Numbered from the stretch's first letter, positions 8,036 to 17,185 are shown. The stretch is DNA of 44,498 bases from Chloroflexota bacterium (GCA_019247515.1 JAFAOS010000080.1:1-44498), one strand, 5' to 3'. Notes: generated by a model not told the origin, from the sequence alone. Numbers and translations are program-made.

Positions 8036-9201
8036 CGCGCGCCAGTCAGCAGATCGAATACCAGCTGGTCGAGACGTTGGTAGCCGAGCTTTCGCTCGGC
8101 CATCTCGCTCAGGTTAAATGACCTGGCCTTCAACGCGCCCACGTTCTCCGAGGAGTAGGCGCGAGTCATGCCGACCAGCTCGTCGTCGTCGAGCTGGAGC
8201 TGTCGCAGCATCGTCTGAATTTCGGCGTCGGCATTGAAGCGCTGGACCTTTTCGCGCAGCACCAGATAGCTGCGCATGCATCCGGCGACCAGGTCGAACA
8301 CCTCCTCCACGCTGTCCGGTCGATAAGGTTTGACGTCGAAGTGGCGCGGACCACTCCAGCCATGGTCCTCCAGCAGTTTGACGATGAAGAAGGACTCCTT
8401 GATGTCCTCCGAGCCGAAGCGCAGGTCCTGATCGTAGCGAGTCGGCTTCTGTGCCCCCAGGTCGAAGTGGTACAGCTTGCCCATCTCCAGGGCCTGTGCG
8501 ACCTCGTGCACGGTGTTCATGCCCGCCATGCGCGAATGCTGGATCTCGGGGTTGACGCCGACCAGGTCGCGGATGGCGGGGTCGAGCGTACTGATGAATG
8601 CCAGCACGTGACCGATCGTCGCCAGGAAAATGTCGCCGCGCGGCTCGTTCGGCTTCGGCTCGATCGCGATGCGCATGGCGTAGCCCTGGCCGCGAATGTA
8701 GTGCGCCAGAAACTCCACCGCTTCCCGATAGCGCTTGACGGAATCAACCGGATTCTTGGACGCCTCGACCTCCAGCCCTTCGCGTCCGCCCCACATGACG
8801 TACACGCTGGCGCCCAACCGCGCACCCAGGTCGATCGCCTTCAGTGATTTCTGGATGGCGAATGCGCGGATGCGCGCGTCGTTGGACGTGAACGCCCCGT
8901 CCTTGAACACCGGTTGTTCGAACAGGTTGCAGGTGGCCATGGTGTTCTTGATGCCTTCGCCATCCATGACCTTCTGCGCCTCGCCAATGATCCGTTCGCC
9001 CTCGCTGGCCGAGGCTCCGAACGGGATCAGATCGTCGTCGTGGTAGGCAAACCCGTAGCAGCCGATGCGCGCCAGTCCTCGGATGTTGTCGAGCGGATCG
9101 AGTGGCGGGCGCACCGGCACCCCAAACACCTCGCGGCCGCTGAAGGCCGTACACCACAACCCCGTGGTGAATCTGTCTTCTTTTCTCGGTTCGTAAGCCA
9201 T
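8032..9201 (-). CDS. xylA: Xylose isomerase
   Basis: Interconverts D-xylose and D-xylulose. It has 389 residues, the length of the shorter, actinobacterial-type class. Catalytic His54 and Asp57 are present in AYHDDDLIPFG, with the same numbering as the Streptomyces enzymes. Metal-site motifs follow: VMWGGREG, IEPKPNEPRGD (Glu and Lys), GVNPEIQHSRMAG, FDLGAQKPTRYDQDLRFG (Asp pair) and HFDVKPYR. It is the first gene of the coupled xylA-xylB-mmgE/prpD unit and lies downstream of the xylose-type ABC importer, separated by 235 bp that hold a 66-bp repeat. No xylR-type regulator is in the window. Confidence 0.95.
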   Translation of the reverse strand: MAYEPRKEDRFTTGLWCTAFSGREVFGVPVRPPLDPLDNIRGLARIGCYGFAYHDDDLIPFGASASEGERIIGEAQKVMDGEGIKNTMATCNLFEQPVFKDGAFTSNDARIRAFAIQKSLKAIDLGARLGASVYVMWGGREGLEVEASKNPVDSVKRYREAVEFLAHYIRGQGYAMRIAIEPKPNEPRGDIFLATIGHVLAFISTLDPAIRDLVGVNPEIQHSRMAGMNTVHEVAQALEMGKLYHFDLGAQKPTRYDQDLRFGSEDIKESFFIVKLLEDHGWSGPRHFDVKPYRPDSVEEVFDLVAGCMRSYLVLREKVQRFNADAEIQTMLRQLQLDDDELVGMTRAYSSENVGALKARSFNLSEMAERKLGYQRLDQLVFDLLTGAR

Positions 9202-9315
9202 CTACAGTCGCAGCCTCTCAGCGCCGCTCGGCAAAACGCATCACCTCTACAGTAGCAGGCTGTTCAGAAACTCATTCAAGGGCCCGCACTTCGAAATGTG
9301 GCGGCCTCAAGCGGC

Positions 9316-9381
9316 AGCTAGCGCCCTCTGACGAACGCAGGTTCACTGATTCCACCTACGGTGGAGCCCTTGGAGAGGTTT
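9316..9381. repeat. 66-bp dispersed structured repeat, copy 2 (inverted relative to copy 1)
   Basis: This copy matches the reverse complement of 3241-3306 at 62 of 66 positions. It sits in the 235-bp gap between the ABC transporter operon and xylA. The central TCCACC-TAC-GGTGGA hairpin is intact, while the outer stem has lost one pair. The remaining gap sequence shows no gene or clear promoter. Confidence 0.85.
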
Positions 9382-9436
9382 TATCGACCTGTGAAAATTT
9401 GCTCGACAGTAAGCGCCGTATGGGCGACGCTGCAAT

Positions 9437-10219
9437 CTAGCTATGGAGCTCCGCGAGGTCCGACTGTGTCACTTGCTCCGGCTGCTTGCCCATGATGATC
9501 ATGGCCAGCACCTCATCGGTGGTGACCGCCGTCTTGTCCACCGTGCCCACCAGCCGCCCATGCAGCATCACACTGATGCGGTCCGCCAGATCGAAGACGT
9601 CATGAATGTCGTGGCTGATCAGAAAAATCCCAATGCCTTCGGCCTTGAGCTGCTGGATCAACCCGCGCACCTGGGCTGTCTCGGCCGGGCCGAGCGCCGC
9701 CGTCGGCTCATCCATGATCAGGATGCGCGCATTGAAGTGGATGGCGCGCGCGATGGCCACCGCCTGCCGCTGACCGCCTGATAGCCAACCCACCGCCGTC
9801 TTGAAATTCTTGAAATTGGGATTCAAGCGCTGCATCACGTTGCGCGTGGCGGATTCCATGGCCGCGTCGTCGAGCGAGCCGTCGCGTGTCAGCAGCTCGC
9901 GGCCCAGGAACATGTTGCCGGGCGCGTCGATGTTGTCTGCCAGCGCCAGCGTTTGATAGATCGTCTCGATTCCCAGATTCTTCGCGTCGCGCGGATTGGC
10001 GATCACGACCGGCTTGCCGTCGATGAGAATCTCACCCGAGTCCGCCGGATGCGCGCCCGACAACACACGCATGAGCGTGCTCTTGCCCGCTCCGTTGCCG
10101 CCGACCAGTCCAACCACTTCGCCACGGCGCAAGTCGACGGTCACGTCGTCGACGGCGTGCACGCCGCCAAACGCGACACGGATATTCCGCATTTCTACCA
10201 GCGAGGGTTGGTCACTCAT
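9437..10219 (-). CDS. Sugar ABC transporter ATP-binding protein (single-domain, XylG/FrcA-like)
   Basis: A single ABC ATPase domain of 260 residues that powers the importer. Walker A is [11 protein letters not shown] (about 40-50), the signature is [17 protein letters not shown], Walker B is [10 protein letters not shown] and the switch His is in [16 protein letters not shown]. coli XylG has two fused ABC domains of about 510 residues; this is the half-length form found in FrcA-type systems, so it probably works as a homodimer. The gene starts 6 bp after the permease stop and is the last of the binding protein-permease-ATPase operon. Confidence 0.9.
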   Translation of the reverse strand: MSDQPSLVEMRNIRVAFGGVHAVDDVTVDLRRGEVVGLVGGNGAGKSTLMRVLSGAHPADSGEILIDGKPVVIANPRDAKNLGIETIYQTLALADNIDAPGNMFLGRELLTRDGSLDDAAMESATRNVMQRLNPNFKNFKTAVGWLSGGQRQAVAIARAIHFNARILIMDEPTAALGPAETAQVRGLIQQLKAEGIGIFLISHDIHDVFDLADRISVMLHGRLVGTVDKTAVTTDEVLAMIIMGKQPEQVTQSDLAELHS

Positions 10220-10225
10220 CGATGA

Positions 10226-11548
10226 CTATTTTCCGCGGCGGCGCAGGTACGTGTCGAGCCACACCGCGGCGACCAGCACGATGCCCACCACGATGTCCTG
10301 TGTCGGCGAGTCGACTTTCAGCATGACCATGCCCGAGCGCAAGGACTGCATCACAACCGCTCCCAGCAGCGCGCCCGGAATCGTGCCGATACCCCCCGAA
10401 AGTGAGCTTCCGCCGATGACCGCCGCGGAGATCACGTCCAGCTCGTTCTGCACGCCCAGGTTGGTCACCGCCGCGTTCAGACGCGCGGTCTGTACGGCGG
10501 CCGCCACGGCCACCAGCACGCCCATCAACACGTACGTTTTGGTGATGGTCCAGCGCACGTTGATGCCGCCCAGCTCGGCAGCGTCGGGATTGCCGCCAAT
10601 CGCGAACACGTAGCGGCCAAACCGCCGCCGTGTCGCGATGAAGGTCATGACCAGCGCCACGCCCGCGGTGATCAGTACCGGATAGGCAATGCCCGTTGGA
10701 ATCTGGAGTCCGCCCGGCGGCTCCTGAATGTTGTGGGCGCGCGCGTATTGCGTCGCCAGCGCGCTGGGCCACGGGTAGCTATTGGCCACCCACACGGCGC
10801 CCAGGAGCAGGCCACAGCCGAGCACCAGCACCGTCACCAGCGCCCAGACCGGTCGGACGGCGAAGCCGTACTTCTGGCGGCGACGTCGGTTGACAAAGGT
10901 TGCGGCGATGATGCCCAGGCAGCCCAGGATGCCGACAATCCAGCTGCCCCACTCGCCAAGTGAACCGTTTGGGCCACCACCCAGCAGGGCGAAGATGACG
11001 TCCATTGGCGCAATGGTCTGGCCCTGGGCGTAGGCGAAGATGAGCCCGCGCCAGACGAGAAAGCCGCCCAACGTGACGATGAACGACGGCACGCCGCCGT
11101 AGGCGATGATGGCCCCCTGCAGCAGCCCGATCAGCGCGCCGGCGACCACGCCCACCGCCACCGCGACGATCCACGTGTACGGCTGGTTGAAGCCCAGGTG
11201 CAGCGCGTTCGGCAGCCACTGCGCCTGGACCATCGCCATCGTGTAGCCGAGGAACCCGAGCACCGAGCCGACCGACAGGTCGATATTCCGCGAGACGATG
11301 ATCAGCACCATGCCCGTCGCCATGATGGCGATCGAGGCGCTTTGCACCGAGAGGTTCCACAGGTTGCGCGGAGTCAGGAACAGCCCGCCCGACAGGATCT
11401 GGAAGCCGATCCAGATGATCGCTAGCGCCGCGACCATGCCGAGCAGGCGGGTGTCAAGTTCGAGAGATTGCGACAGCGACGCAAGTCCACGCCCGGACCG
11501 CCGTTGCGGTACGACGTCGGTTGGTCGTGACAGCGTGGCTTGCGTCAT
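10226..11548 (-). CDS. Sugar ABC transporter permease (XylH-like)
   Basis: An integral membrane permease of 440 residues from the branched-chain/ribose-xylose permease superfamily. Many hydrophobic helices are visible, with family segments GMVLIIVSRNIDLSVGSVLG, YGGVPSFIVTLGGFLVWRG, FAIGGNPDAAELGGINV and GGSSLSGGIGTIPGALLGAV near the C-terminus. It lies 14 bp downstream of the binding-protein gene and 6 bp upstream of the ATPase. With xylA and xylB next in the same direction, D-xylose is the likely substrate. Confidence 0.92.
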   Translation of the reverse strand: MTQATLSRPTDVVPQRRSGRGLASLSQSLELDTRLLGMVAALAIIWIGFQILSGGLFLTPRNLWNLSVQSASIAIMATGMVLIIVSRNIDLSVGSVLGFLGYTMAMVQAQWLPNALHLGFNQPYTWIVAVAVGVVAGALIGLLQGAIIAYGGVPSFIVTLGGFLVWRGLIFAYAQGQTIAPMDVIFALLGGGPNGSLGEWGSWIVGILGCLGIIAATFVNRRRRQKYGFAVRPVWALVTVLVLGCGLLLGAVWVANSYPWPSALATQYARAHNIQEPPGGLQIPTGIAYPVLITAGVALVMTFIATRRRFGRYVFAIGGNPDAAELGGINVRWTITKTYVLMGVLVAVAAAVQTARLNAAVTNLGVQNELDVISAAVIGGSSLSGGIGTIPGALLGAVVMQSLRSGMVMLKVDSPTQDIVVGIVLVAAVWLDTYLRRRGK

Positions 11549-11562
11549 CTGCCCTCAGGCGT

Positions 11563-12675
11563 TCAGGAACAGACCGCCACGGTGCCCGCGGGCACGCCCT
11601 GGCAGAGCGTCGCCTTGCTGATCCAGCCCGCGTCGAGGACGACGTTGAGATCGCTTACGTTGATCGGCTGCGGCTGCAGCAGAATCGCGCTCACGTTGTT
11701 GCCACCAGGTGTCTGGAACATACCCGCCGGGATACCCGCGCCAACCACCTGGTCGCGAGTGACGCCGCCACACATCTGGACCGCCGACTCGCCGGCGGCT
11801 TTACCCAGCAGGCGCGCATCCTTCCAGACGTCGACGGTCTGCAGCCCGAGCGCAACGCGATTCAGCGCTGGCGCGTCGCCGTCCTGGCCTGAGACCGGCA
11901 CCTTGCCCGCCAGACCTTGCGCGGCCAGTGCCGACACCACGCCACCCGCCATACCGTCGTTCTGGGCGAGGACCGCGTCAACCTTGTTCTCGTTTTGAGT
12001 CAGGTACTGCTCCATCTCGGTCTGCGCGATCGATGGGTCCCAGTTGTCGGTATAGGTCTCGCCGACGATCTTGATGGCGCCGGCGGTGACCGCGTTGCCG
12101 ATGATGTCCTGGTAGCCGCCGCGCAGGAAGTCGGCGTTCGCGTCGGCCTTGTTGCCCTTGATGATGACGTAGTTGCCCTGCGGCTGCAGGCCCATAACGG
12201 CGCGTGCCTGCATGCGCCCGACCTCGACGTTGTCAAAGGTGATGTACAGCGCCTGGGGGTCTTCGATCAGGCGGTCGTAGGCAATAACGGGGATGCCCTG
12301 CGCGATAGCGCTGGACACGGACGGTCGGATGGCCGTCCCATCCTGCGCCAGGACGATCAGCACGTTGGCGCCCTGCGTGATCAGGTTCTCGATATTCGAA
12401 GCCTGCGTCTCAGCCGACGACTTGGCATCCGTTGAGATGTATGTCGCGCCGCCCGCGGCGAGGGCGTCCTTGATCGCGGGCTCGTCCCACTTTGCCCAGC
12501 GCTCTTCCTGGAAGTTGTTCCACGATACGCCGACGACGCAATTCGACTGTGCCTGCGCATAGCCCGCCGGCCCCGGCAGCCCGCCCACCAGCATCGCGGC
12601 GCCCACGACCGCGGGCAGCAACCGCGATGCTTTTGGCGATAACCATCGCCCAAGCCCACCACTACGAGTGCTCAT
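11563..12675 (-). CDS. Xylose-type ABC transporter substrate-binding protein (XylF-like)
   Basis: A secreted sugar-binding protein of the ribose/xylose-binding family (about 370 residues). After an N-terminal Arg/Lys stretch and a hydrophobic signal segment (LLPAVVGAAMLVGGL, probable cleavage after AQA), the mature protein carries VGVSWNNFQEERWAKWDEPA, ITQGANVLIVLAQDGTAI, IPVIAYDRLIE and VDAVLAQNDGMAGGVVSAL, as in XylF. The ATG at 12675 is preferred to 12684 because GGGAGAG lies about 9 nt upstream of it. It is the first gene of the importer operon and is divergent from the Rieske oxygenase. Confidence 0.92.
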   Translation of the reverse strand: MSTRSGGLGRWLSPKASRLLPAVVGAAMLVGGLPGPAGYAQAQSNCVVGVSWNNFQEERWAKWDEPAIKDALAAGGATYISTDAKSSAETQASNIENLITQGANVLIVLAQDGTAIRPSVSSAIAQGIPVIAYDRLIEDPQALYITFDNVEVGRMQARAVMGLQPQGNYVIIKGNKADANADFLRGGYQDIIGNAVTAGAIKIVGETYTDNWDPSIAQTEMEQYLTQNENKVDAVLAQNDGMAGGVVSALAAQGLAGKVPVSGQDGDAPALNRVALGLQTVDVWKDARLLGKAAGESAVQMCGGVTRDQVVGAGIPAGMFQTPGGNNVSAILLQPQPINVSDLNVVLDAGWISKATLCQGVPAGTVAVCS

Positions 12676-12721
12676 AACTCTCATCTCTCCCTGTGAAGAT
12701 GTCGCCCAGAAATTTGGTCGT

Positions 12722-12737
12722 GCGTAGCCTACTACGC
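12722..12737. promoter_or_regulatory. Inverted repeat upstream of the xylose importer, candidate operator
   Basis: GCGTAG-CCTA-CTACGC has perfect 6-bp arms and lies 46 bp upstream of the binding-protein start. A second small palindrome, AGCCGCGGCT, is at 12768-12777. Both sit in the 163-bp divergent region between the importer operon and the Rieske oxygenase and could bind a regulator of either. No regulator gene is adjacent. Confidence 0.35.
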
Positions 12738-12838
12738 TCGCCAGGAATTAGCACTGCCGCGCTGCTCAGCCGCGGCTCAACAATTCAGTTACAAACGACT
12801 CCTTTACACTGTTGCCTCGTAGAGGAGCGGATGCGACC

Positions 12839-14128
12839 ATGCTCAGCCCAGAAGAAAACACGTATCTGACCAGGACCGGCCCCGGCACGCCTATGGGCGA
12901 GCTCTTCCGCCGCTTCTGGCTGCCGCTGTTCCTGTCTTCGGAACTCCCCGAGAGCGATGGCCCACCGCTGCGCACTCGCATTCTGAACGAAGACCTTGTG
13001 GGCTATCGGAATACCAACGGCCACGTTGGCGTCCTCGACGCCTACTGTCCGCACCGTCGCGCGCCCCTGTTCTACGGGCGTACCGAGGAATGCGGCCTGC
13101 GCTGCGTCTATCACGGCTGGAAGTTCGACGCCGACGGTACGTGCGTCGACATGCCGTCGGAGCCGCCCGAAAGCGACTTCAAGGAGCGGCTCACGATCAA
13201 GGCTTACCCGACCTACGAGGTTGGGGGCGTCGTGTGGATCTACATGGGTCCGCGCGAGCGCCAGCCGGAACGCCCGCCGCTCATCGAGTGGACCGAGCTG
13301 CCGGCCACTCGGCGACGCGTCCGCAAATGGTTCCACGAGAACAACTACATGCAGGGTGTCGAGGGCGACATCGACACCGCGCATGTCAACTTCCTGCACA
13401 TGGACTATCGTCCCGAGACGGAGCGCAACCGCATCCGACAGGCCAACCCGCTGTTCCACCTGGGCGAGAAGCACCCCAAGCTCACGGCCATGGACACGGA
13501 CTACGGCATGATCTATGGCGGCCGTCGCCTGCTGCCGGATGGCAACTACTACTGGCGTGTTACTCAGTGGCTGCTGCCCGCCTTTTCGCTGATCCCCGGC
13601 AAGGGTCGGCGTGGCGGCACCGCGTGGATTCCCGTCGATGACGAGCACTGCGTGCGCTACTCGATTGCCCTCAGCCCCGATGAAGACATGAACATGGAAC
13701 AGGACGAGGCGCGCTCACCGTCAGGCAAACCGCAGCAGTTCACGCTCAAGGACGGCACGATCATCGACACCATGATCCCGTACGGCACCAAGGCCAATCA
13801 GTACGAGATCGACCGGGCGATGCAGAAGGCCGGCCACTATACCGGCATCTGGTCCATCGCGATGCAGGACAAGGCCATGATCGAAGGCATGACCCGCACC
13901 GTCGATCGCAGCCTGGAGCACCTGGGCAGCAGCGACATCGCGGTGATCGCCGCCCGCCGGCGTCTGCTCAAGCTGGCGCGCGACCTGGAGCAAGGCATCG
14001 AGCCCGTGGCACCGACTCACCCGGAGCTGTATCGCGTCCGACCGCTGGACCTGATCTCGCCGGAGGCCAACTTCGGCCCGCTGCTGGAGCAACACGCAGA
14101 GGAATCCAGAGTCCCCGTCGCCATCTAG
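12839..14128 (+). CDS. Rieske non-heme iron oxygenase, alpha subunit (phthalate-dioxygenase-like)
   Basis: A ring-hydroxylating or O-demethylating oxygenase of about 429 residues. The Rieske [2Fe-2S] ligands are Cys70-x-His72 (CPHR) and Cys89-xx-His92 (CVYHGW). The mononuclear iron site shows GDIDTAHVNFLH, with His182 and His187 of the facial triad. The overall layout is like phthalate 4,5-dioxygenase and related single-component oxygenases. The start at MLSPEENTYL is supported by AGAGGAG 11 nt upstream. No ferredoxin or reductase gene is adjacent, so electrons must come from elsewhere. The substrate is unknown. It opens a catabolic stretch that also holds a CaiB remnant and hydrolases. Confidence 0.9.
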   Translation: MLSPEENTYLTRTGPGTPMGELFRRFWLPLFLSSELPESDGPPLRTRILNEDLVGYRNTNGHVGVLDAYCPHRRAPLFYGRTEECGLRCVYHGWKFDADGTCVDMPSEPPESDFKERLTIKAYPTYEVGGVVWIYMGPRERQPERPPLIEWTELPATRRRVRKWFHENNYMQGVEGDIDTAHVNFLHMDYRPETERNRIRQANPLFHLGEKHPKLTAMDTDYGMIYGGRRLLPDGNYYWRVTQWLLPAFSLIPGKGRRGGTAWIPVDDEHCVRYSIALSPDEDMNMEQDEARSPSGKPQQFTLKDGTIIDTMIPYGTKANQYEIDRAMQKAGHYTGIWSIAMQDKAMIEGMTRTVDRSLEHLGSSDIAVIAARRRLLKLARDLEQGIEPVAPTHPELYRVRPLDLISPEANFGPLLEQHAEESRVPVAI

Positions 14129-14206
14129 CCGTGCGTCAGGTTGATGGACTATAAGGTCATCTCCCCGGAATCCCAGCAGGCTATCGCCCAGGGCTGAGCG
14201 CGATCC

Positions 14207-15793
14207 GTGGACTCCACGCCTATGTACGTCCTGGAGTCCGATGCGTTGCTCTCGCGCTCGATGCTCTGGCGCCTGCAGCGCACGTTTTACACCGACCAGG
14301 GCATCGCCGCCTGGAGCCAGAGCCGCGTACCGCAATCGGTGACTACCTCACCCAACATCGCCAACGCGTACGCTCGCATCGCTCTCGGGTTTCTCCGCGA
14401 CATCCGCGGCGCGCTGGACCCCGATCAGCCGATCTATTTCGTCGAGCTGGGCGCTGGCTCCGGCCGGTTCGGTTTTCGGTTTCTGAAAGTCTTTTCGCAC
14501 CTGCTGCAGAACCACCCCGATGTCCATCAGCGCTTTGTGTACGTGATGACCGACGCGTCGCCCACGGTTCTCGAGTTCTGGCGCGACAATCCGCGTTTGA
14601 GGCCATTCGTCGACGCCGGCCACCTGGACTTCGCCCACTTCGACCTCCTCGACCCGGCGCCGATGCAATTGCTGATTGCGGGCGCCACCCTCGACGCCCG
14701 CGGCGCGAACAATTCCATCGTCGTCATCGCCAACTACATCTTCGACAGTATCCCTCAGGACGCCGTCACGATCGCCGACCGTCAGCTCTTTGCGAACCGC
14801 GTCACGGTCAGCGCGTCATCCCCCGAACTGGACCTTGCCGCGCCTGACTCGAAGGTCCGCATCTCGATCAACTTCTCGACAGACTCCATGCCGCTCGATC
14901 TCGACGAGGAGCCGGACGCGGCTCTCCGGCGCATCCTCCAGACCTACCGCGAGCGACTCCCCAGCACCACGCTGCTGGTCCCGCGCGCCGCCATTTCGTG
15001 CGTGAATTTCTTCCGCAACCTGGGCGGCGGGAAGGCCTTGTTTCTGGTTGGCGACTTTGGTGACGCGCACGAAGACGAGCTCGCCAACCACGGCCCGCCG
15101 GGCTTCGGCGCCAACGGCGGCTTCTGGCTCGCCGTGAATTTTCACCTGTTGGGTCAGTACGCCCGCCAGCAGGGTGGCCGCGCCCGGCATCCGCGCGGTC
15201 GCCACCTGAGCCTGAACATCTCCGCCCTGATCTTCGGCCTCGAGCCCGGCGGGGGCGCGTCGCAGGCAGAGCTGGCGTACGCCGACACCGTGGACCTGCA
15301 CGGTCCGGACGAGCTGGCGGTGGTCCACCGTGCGGTCGCCGAGCGCCTGCCCGATTTGAAACTGGACGTCGTCCTGGGTCTGCTGCGGGGGACCGGCTGG
15401 GACCCCGACTACCTGAGCCGCTGCGTGCCGGCGCTGCTCGAGGCGCTCCCCTCCGCGCCGGACCGACTTCGCCGCGAGATGTTCGACGGCATCCAGCAGG
15501 CCTGGGACCAGTACTACCCGATCGGCGAGCGCGACGACGTCCCCTTCGGGATTGGCGTGCTCCTGTACAGCCTCGAACGCTACCTGGAGGCGCTCCAGTT
15601 CTTCGAGCGGAGCCTGCGCGACTTCGGTGAGGACCCGCGCACCACGCTCAATCTGGCGATGACCAGCTACCGATTGGAGCGCCGCGCCGAAACGCTCCAG
15701 TGGCTGGACCGCACGCTGCAGCTGGACCCCAACAACGAGCTGGCGCAAGCGATGCGCCCCGACGTCGCCGCCGAACTGGCTGAGGGCAGGTGA
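14207..15793 (+). CDS. SAM-dependent methyltransferase-like protein with TPR tail
   Basis: This 528-residue protein starts with a Rossmann methyltransferase-like domain: YFVELGAGSGRFGFRFL is motif I (about residues 75-95), followed by VYVMTDASPTVLEFW and VVIANYIFDSIPQDA, a layout reminiscent of MidA/NDUFAF7-type enzymes. The last 90 residues form tetratricopeptide-like helices (LYSLERYLEALQFFERSL, TTLNLAMTSYRLERRAETLQ, DRTLQLDPNNELAQAM), suggesting protein-protein contact. The target is unknown. Start is GTG at 14207, with ATG at 14222 also possible. The final TGA overlaps the GTG of the CaiB remnant, so the two were once coupled. Confidence 0.7.
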   Translation: MDSTPMYVLESDALLSRSMLWRLQRTFYTDQGIAAWSQSRVPQSVTTSPNIANAYARIALGFLRDIRGALDPDQPIYFVELGAGSGRFGFRFLKVFSHLLQNHPDVHQRFVYVMTDASPTVLEFWRDNPRLRPFVDAGHLDFAHFDLLDPAPMQLLIAGATLDARGANNSIVVIANYIFDSIPQDAVTIADRQLFANRVTVSASSPELDLAAPDSKVRISINFSTDSMPLDLDEEPDAALRRILQTYRERLPSTTLLVPRAAISCVNFFRNLGGGKALFLVGDFGDAHEDELANHGPPGFGANGGFWLAVNFHLLGQYARQQGGRARHPRGRHLSLNISALIFGLEPGGGASQAELAYADTVDLHGPDELAVVHRAVAERLPDLKLDVVLGLLRGTGWDPDYLSRCVPALLEALPSAPDRLRREMFDGIQQAWDQYYPIGERDDVPFGIGVLLYSLERYLEALQFFERSLRDFGEDPRTTLNLAMTSYRLERRAETLQWLDRTLQLDPNNELAQAMRPDVAAELAEGR

Positions 15794-16610
15794 CGCCGCT
15801 GCCCGTCCCCTCGCTTCGGCTCGGCTCGGAGTTGCTCCGCCCCTACCGCGCGCTGGACCTGACCAACGACCTCGGCGAGCTCGCCGGCCGCATCCTTGCC
15901 GACCTCGGCGCCGCCCAGTCCGCCAACGGCCAGCATACGTTCCGCCGGCTGGTCGAGACGGCCGACTTCGTGCTGGAATCGTTTCCGCCCGGATATCTGC
16001 AGGGTCTGGGCCTCGGTTACGCGGAGCTGTCGAAGATCAATCCTCGCCTGGTCCTCACGTCTATCACGCCGTTCGCTCACGGGCGCATGGGCAACCGTTC
16101 GGTGCGCGCGGCCCCGCACGGCGTCTTTCCGGTCCAGGGCAACGACGCGTGGATCGCCATTGCCTGCGAGACTGACGTGCACTGGCAGGTGCTCGTCGAG
16201 GTGATGGACTCGCCCGCCTGGCCAACGGACCCAGCTTCCGCACACTGGAGGGCCGACTCCAGCACCAGGACGTGATCGAGGCACGCCTGGCGGACTGGAC
16301 TCGTACGCAGGCCGGCCGGGAGCTCCAGTGCCGACTGTTGGAAGCCGGTGTGCCGGCTGGCGCGTATCCGATGCTCGACGCGCTCGAAGACCCGCAACTG
16401 GTGGCTCGCGCGCACTTCGTGCCGCTGGAGCACCCGGAAATGGGCGTGCTCAAGTACGACGAGCTGGGCTTCAGGCTCTCCGAGACGCCGTCAAGGCTGC
16501 GCACCGCCGCGCCGTTGCTTGGCCAGCACACGGAGATGGTGCTCAATGAGTTTCTCGGCTACTCCGAGGCGGAGTACCAGGCGTTACTCGCCTCCGGCGC
16601 GCTGCAATAG
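15790..16610 (+). pseudogene. CaiB/BaiF-type CoA-transferase, broken by internal deletions and a frameshift
   Basis: The reading starts RALDLTNDLGELAGRILADLGA, as in formyl-CoA/carnitine CoA-transferases. It then jumps directly to FRRLVETADFVLESFPPGYL, losing the CoA-binding 'VIKVEPP' region, and after LVLTSITPFAHGR jumps to NRSVRAAPHGVFPVQGNDAWIAI, losing the central domain. Near 16230 the frame changes: the next frame resumes SFRTLEGRLQHQDVIEARLADW and runs to a stop at 16610. Together the pieces make about 270 residues against a usual 400. The region holding the catalytic Asp is gone, so it cannot be an active transferase. Confidence 0.85.
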
Positions 16611-16690
16611 CAACGATCCACCGAGTCATGAACTGACGATTCTCCTCAAATGCCTGATCTCGCCGCCGAACCAGCGTCCCTGGAGTTCTG

Positions 16691-16709
16691 CTTCTCTTCT
16701 GAAGAGAAG
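16691..16709. terminator. Hairpin after the CaiB remnant, terminator-like
   Basis: CTTCTCTTC-T-GAAGAGAAG is a 19-bp palindrome (9-bp arms around one base). It can fold as a 7-bp stem with a TCTGA loop and is followed by GTTTTCTTC. It lies in the 133 bp between two broken genes; nothing else is recognisable there. The CTTCTC/GAGAAG stem also occurs near 3366. Confidence 0.4.
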
Positions 16710-16743
16710 GTTTTCTTCGACACTGCGAGAGTCAGCCTCCCAA

Positions 16744-17050
16744 ATGCCAGCGTCCGACGACTATCACTGCCTCTGTGACGATCTCGCCGCCGAGCACGCG
16801 GCGCTCGATGCCATCGTGGCGCCGCTCTCGGAGTCGCAGTGGTCGATGCTGACCCCGGCGGAAGGCTGGACCATTCGTGACACCATCGTCCACCTGGCCC
16901 TGGCCACGGTCAGGATGTGGTGGACGCGCTCGGCGTGCAACGTCCCGACACGCCCCGCCTGAAGCACATCGCCCACCTGGGCGTCCGCACTCGCGCGTAC
17001 AGTTACACACAGCATCGCCTGAGTGCGCCTGGTACGCCGGCCCACCCGGC
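16744..17050 (+). pseudogene. TIGR03084-family (mycothiol-maleylpyruvate-isomerase-like) remnant
   Basis: The first part (16744 to about 16900) reads CDDLAAEHAALDAIVAPLSE and [15 protein letters not shown], the conserved N-terminus of the TIGR03084/DinB-fold family. In a different frame the sequence resumes at about 16902 with [20 protein letters not shown] and [15 protein letters not shown], which belongs about 80 residues further on in intact members. It then stops at [11 protein letters not shown], where a REP-like element begins. A middle deletion, a frame change and a missing C-terminus make it a decayed gene. An intact member would have about 260 residues. Confidence 0.8.
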
Positions 17051-17062
17051 CCAGGACGCGCC

Positions 17063-17167
17063 CCCTCTCCCTCTGGGTGAGGGCACCCGGATCAGCCCGA
17101 AAGTAGTCTCGCCTGGTACGTAGCCCTCACCCGCCGCTGACGCGGCGACCTCTCCCAGGGGGAGAGG
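17063..17167. repeat. REP-like repeat, inverted pair
   Basis: The left copy (17063-17083) is CCCTCTCCCTCTGGGTGAGGG. The right, inverted copy (17124-17167) begins CCCTCACCC, includes a CGCCGC-TGAC-GCGGCG hairpin and ends CTCTCCCAGGGGGAGAG. The family matches the element at 154-186. The pair abuts the truncated 3' end of the TIGR03084 remnant and lies just downstream of the convergent dehalogenase stop at 17186. Confidence 0.75.
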
Positions 17168-17185
17168 TGATGATTCCCTTGCAGC

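Noticed and set aside
3241..9381. The inverted 66-bp repeats as terminal repeats of a composite transposon
   Set aside because: No transposase, resolvase or target-site duplication was found, and the bracketed genes are ordinary metabolic genes. A dispersed REP-like family fits better.
14144..14197. 17-codon ORF between the Rieske oxygenase and the methyltransferase-TPR gene
   Set aside because: It has no ribosome-binding site and no recognisable similarity; such a short frame is expected by chance. It might be a remnant but cannot be supported.
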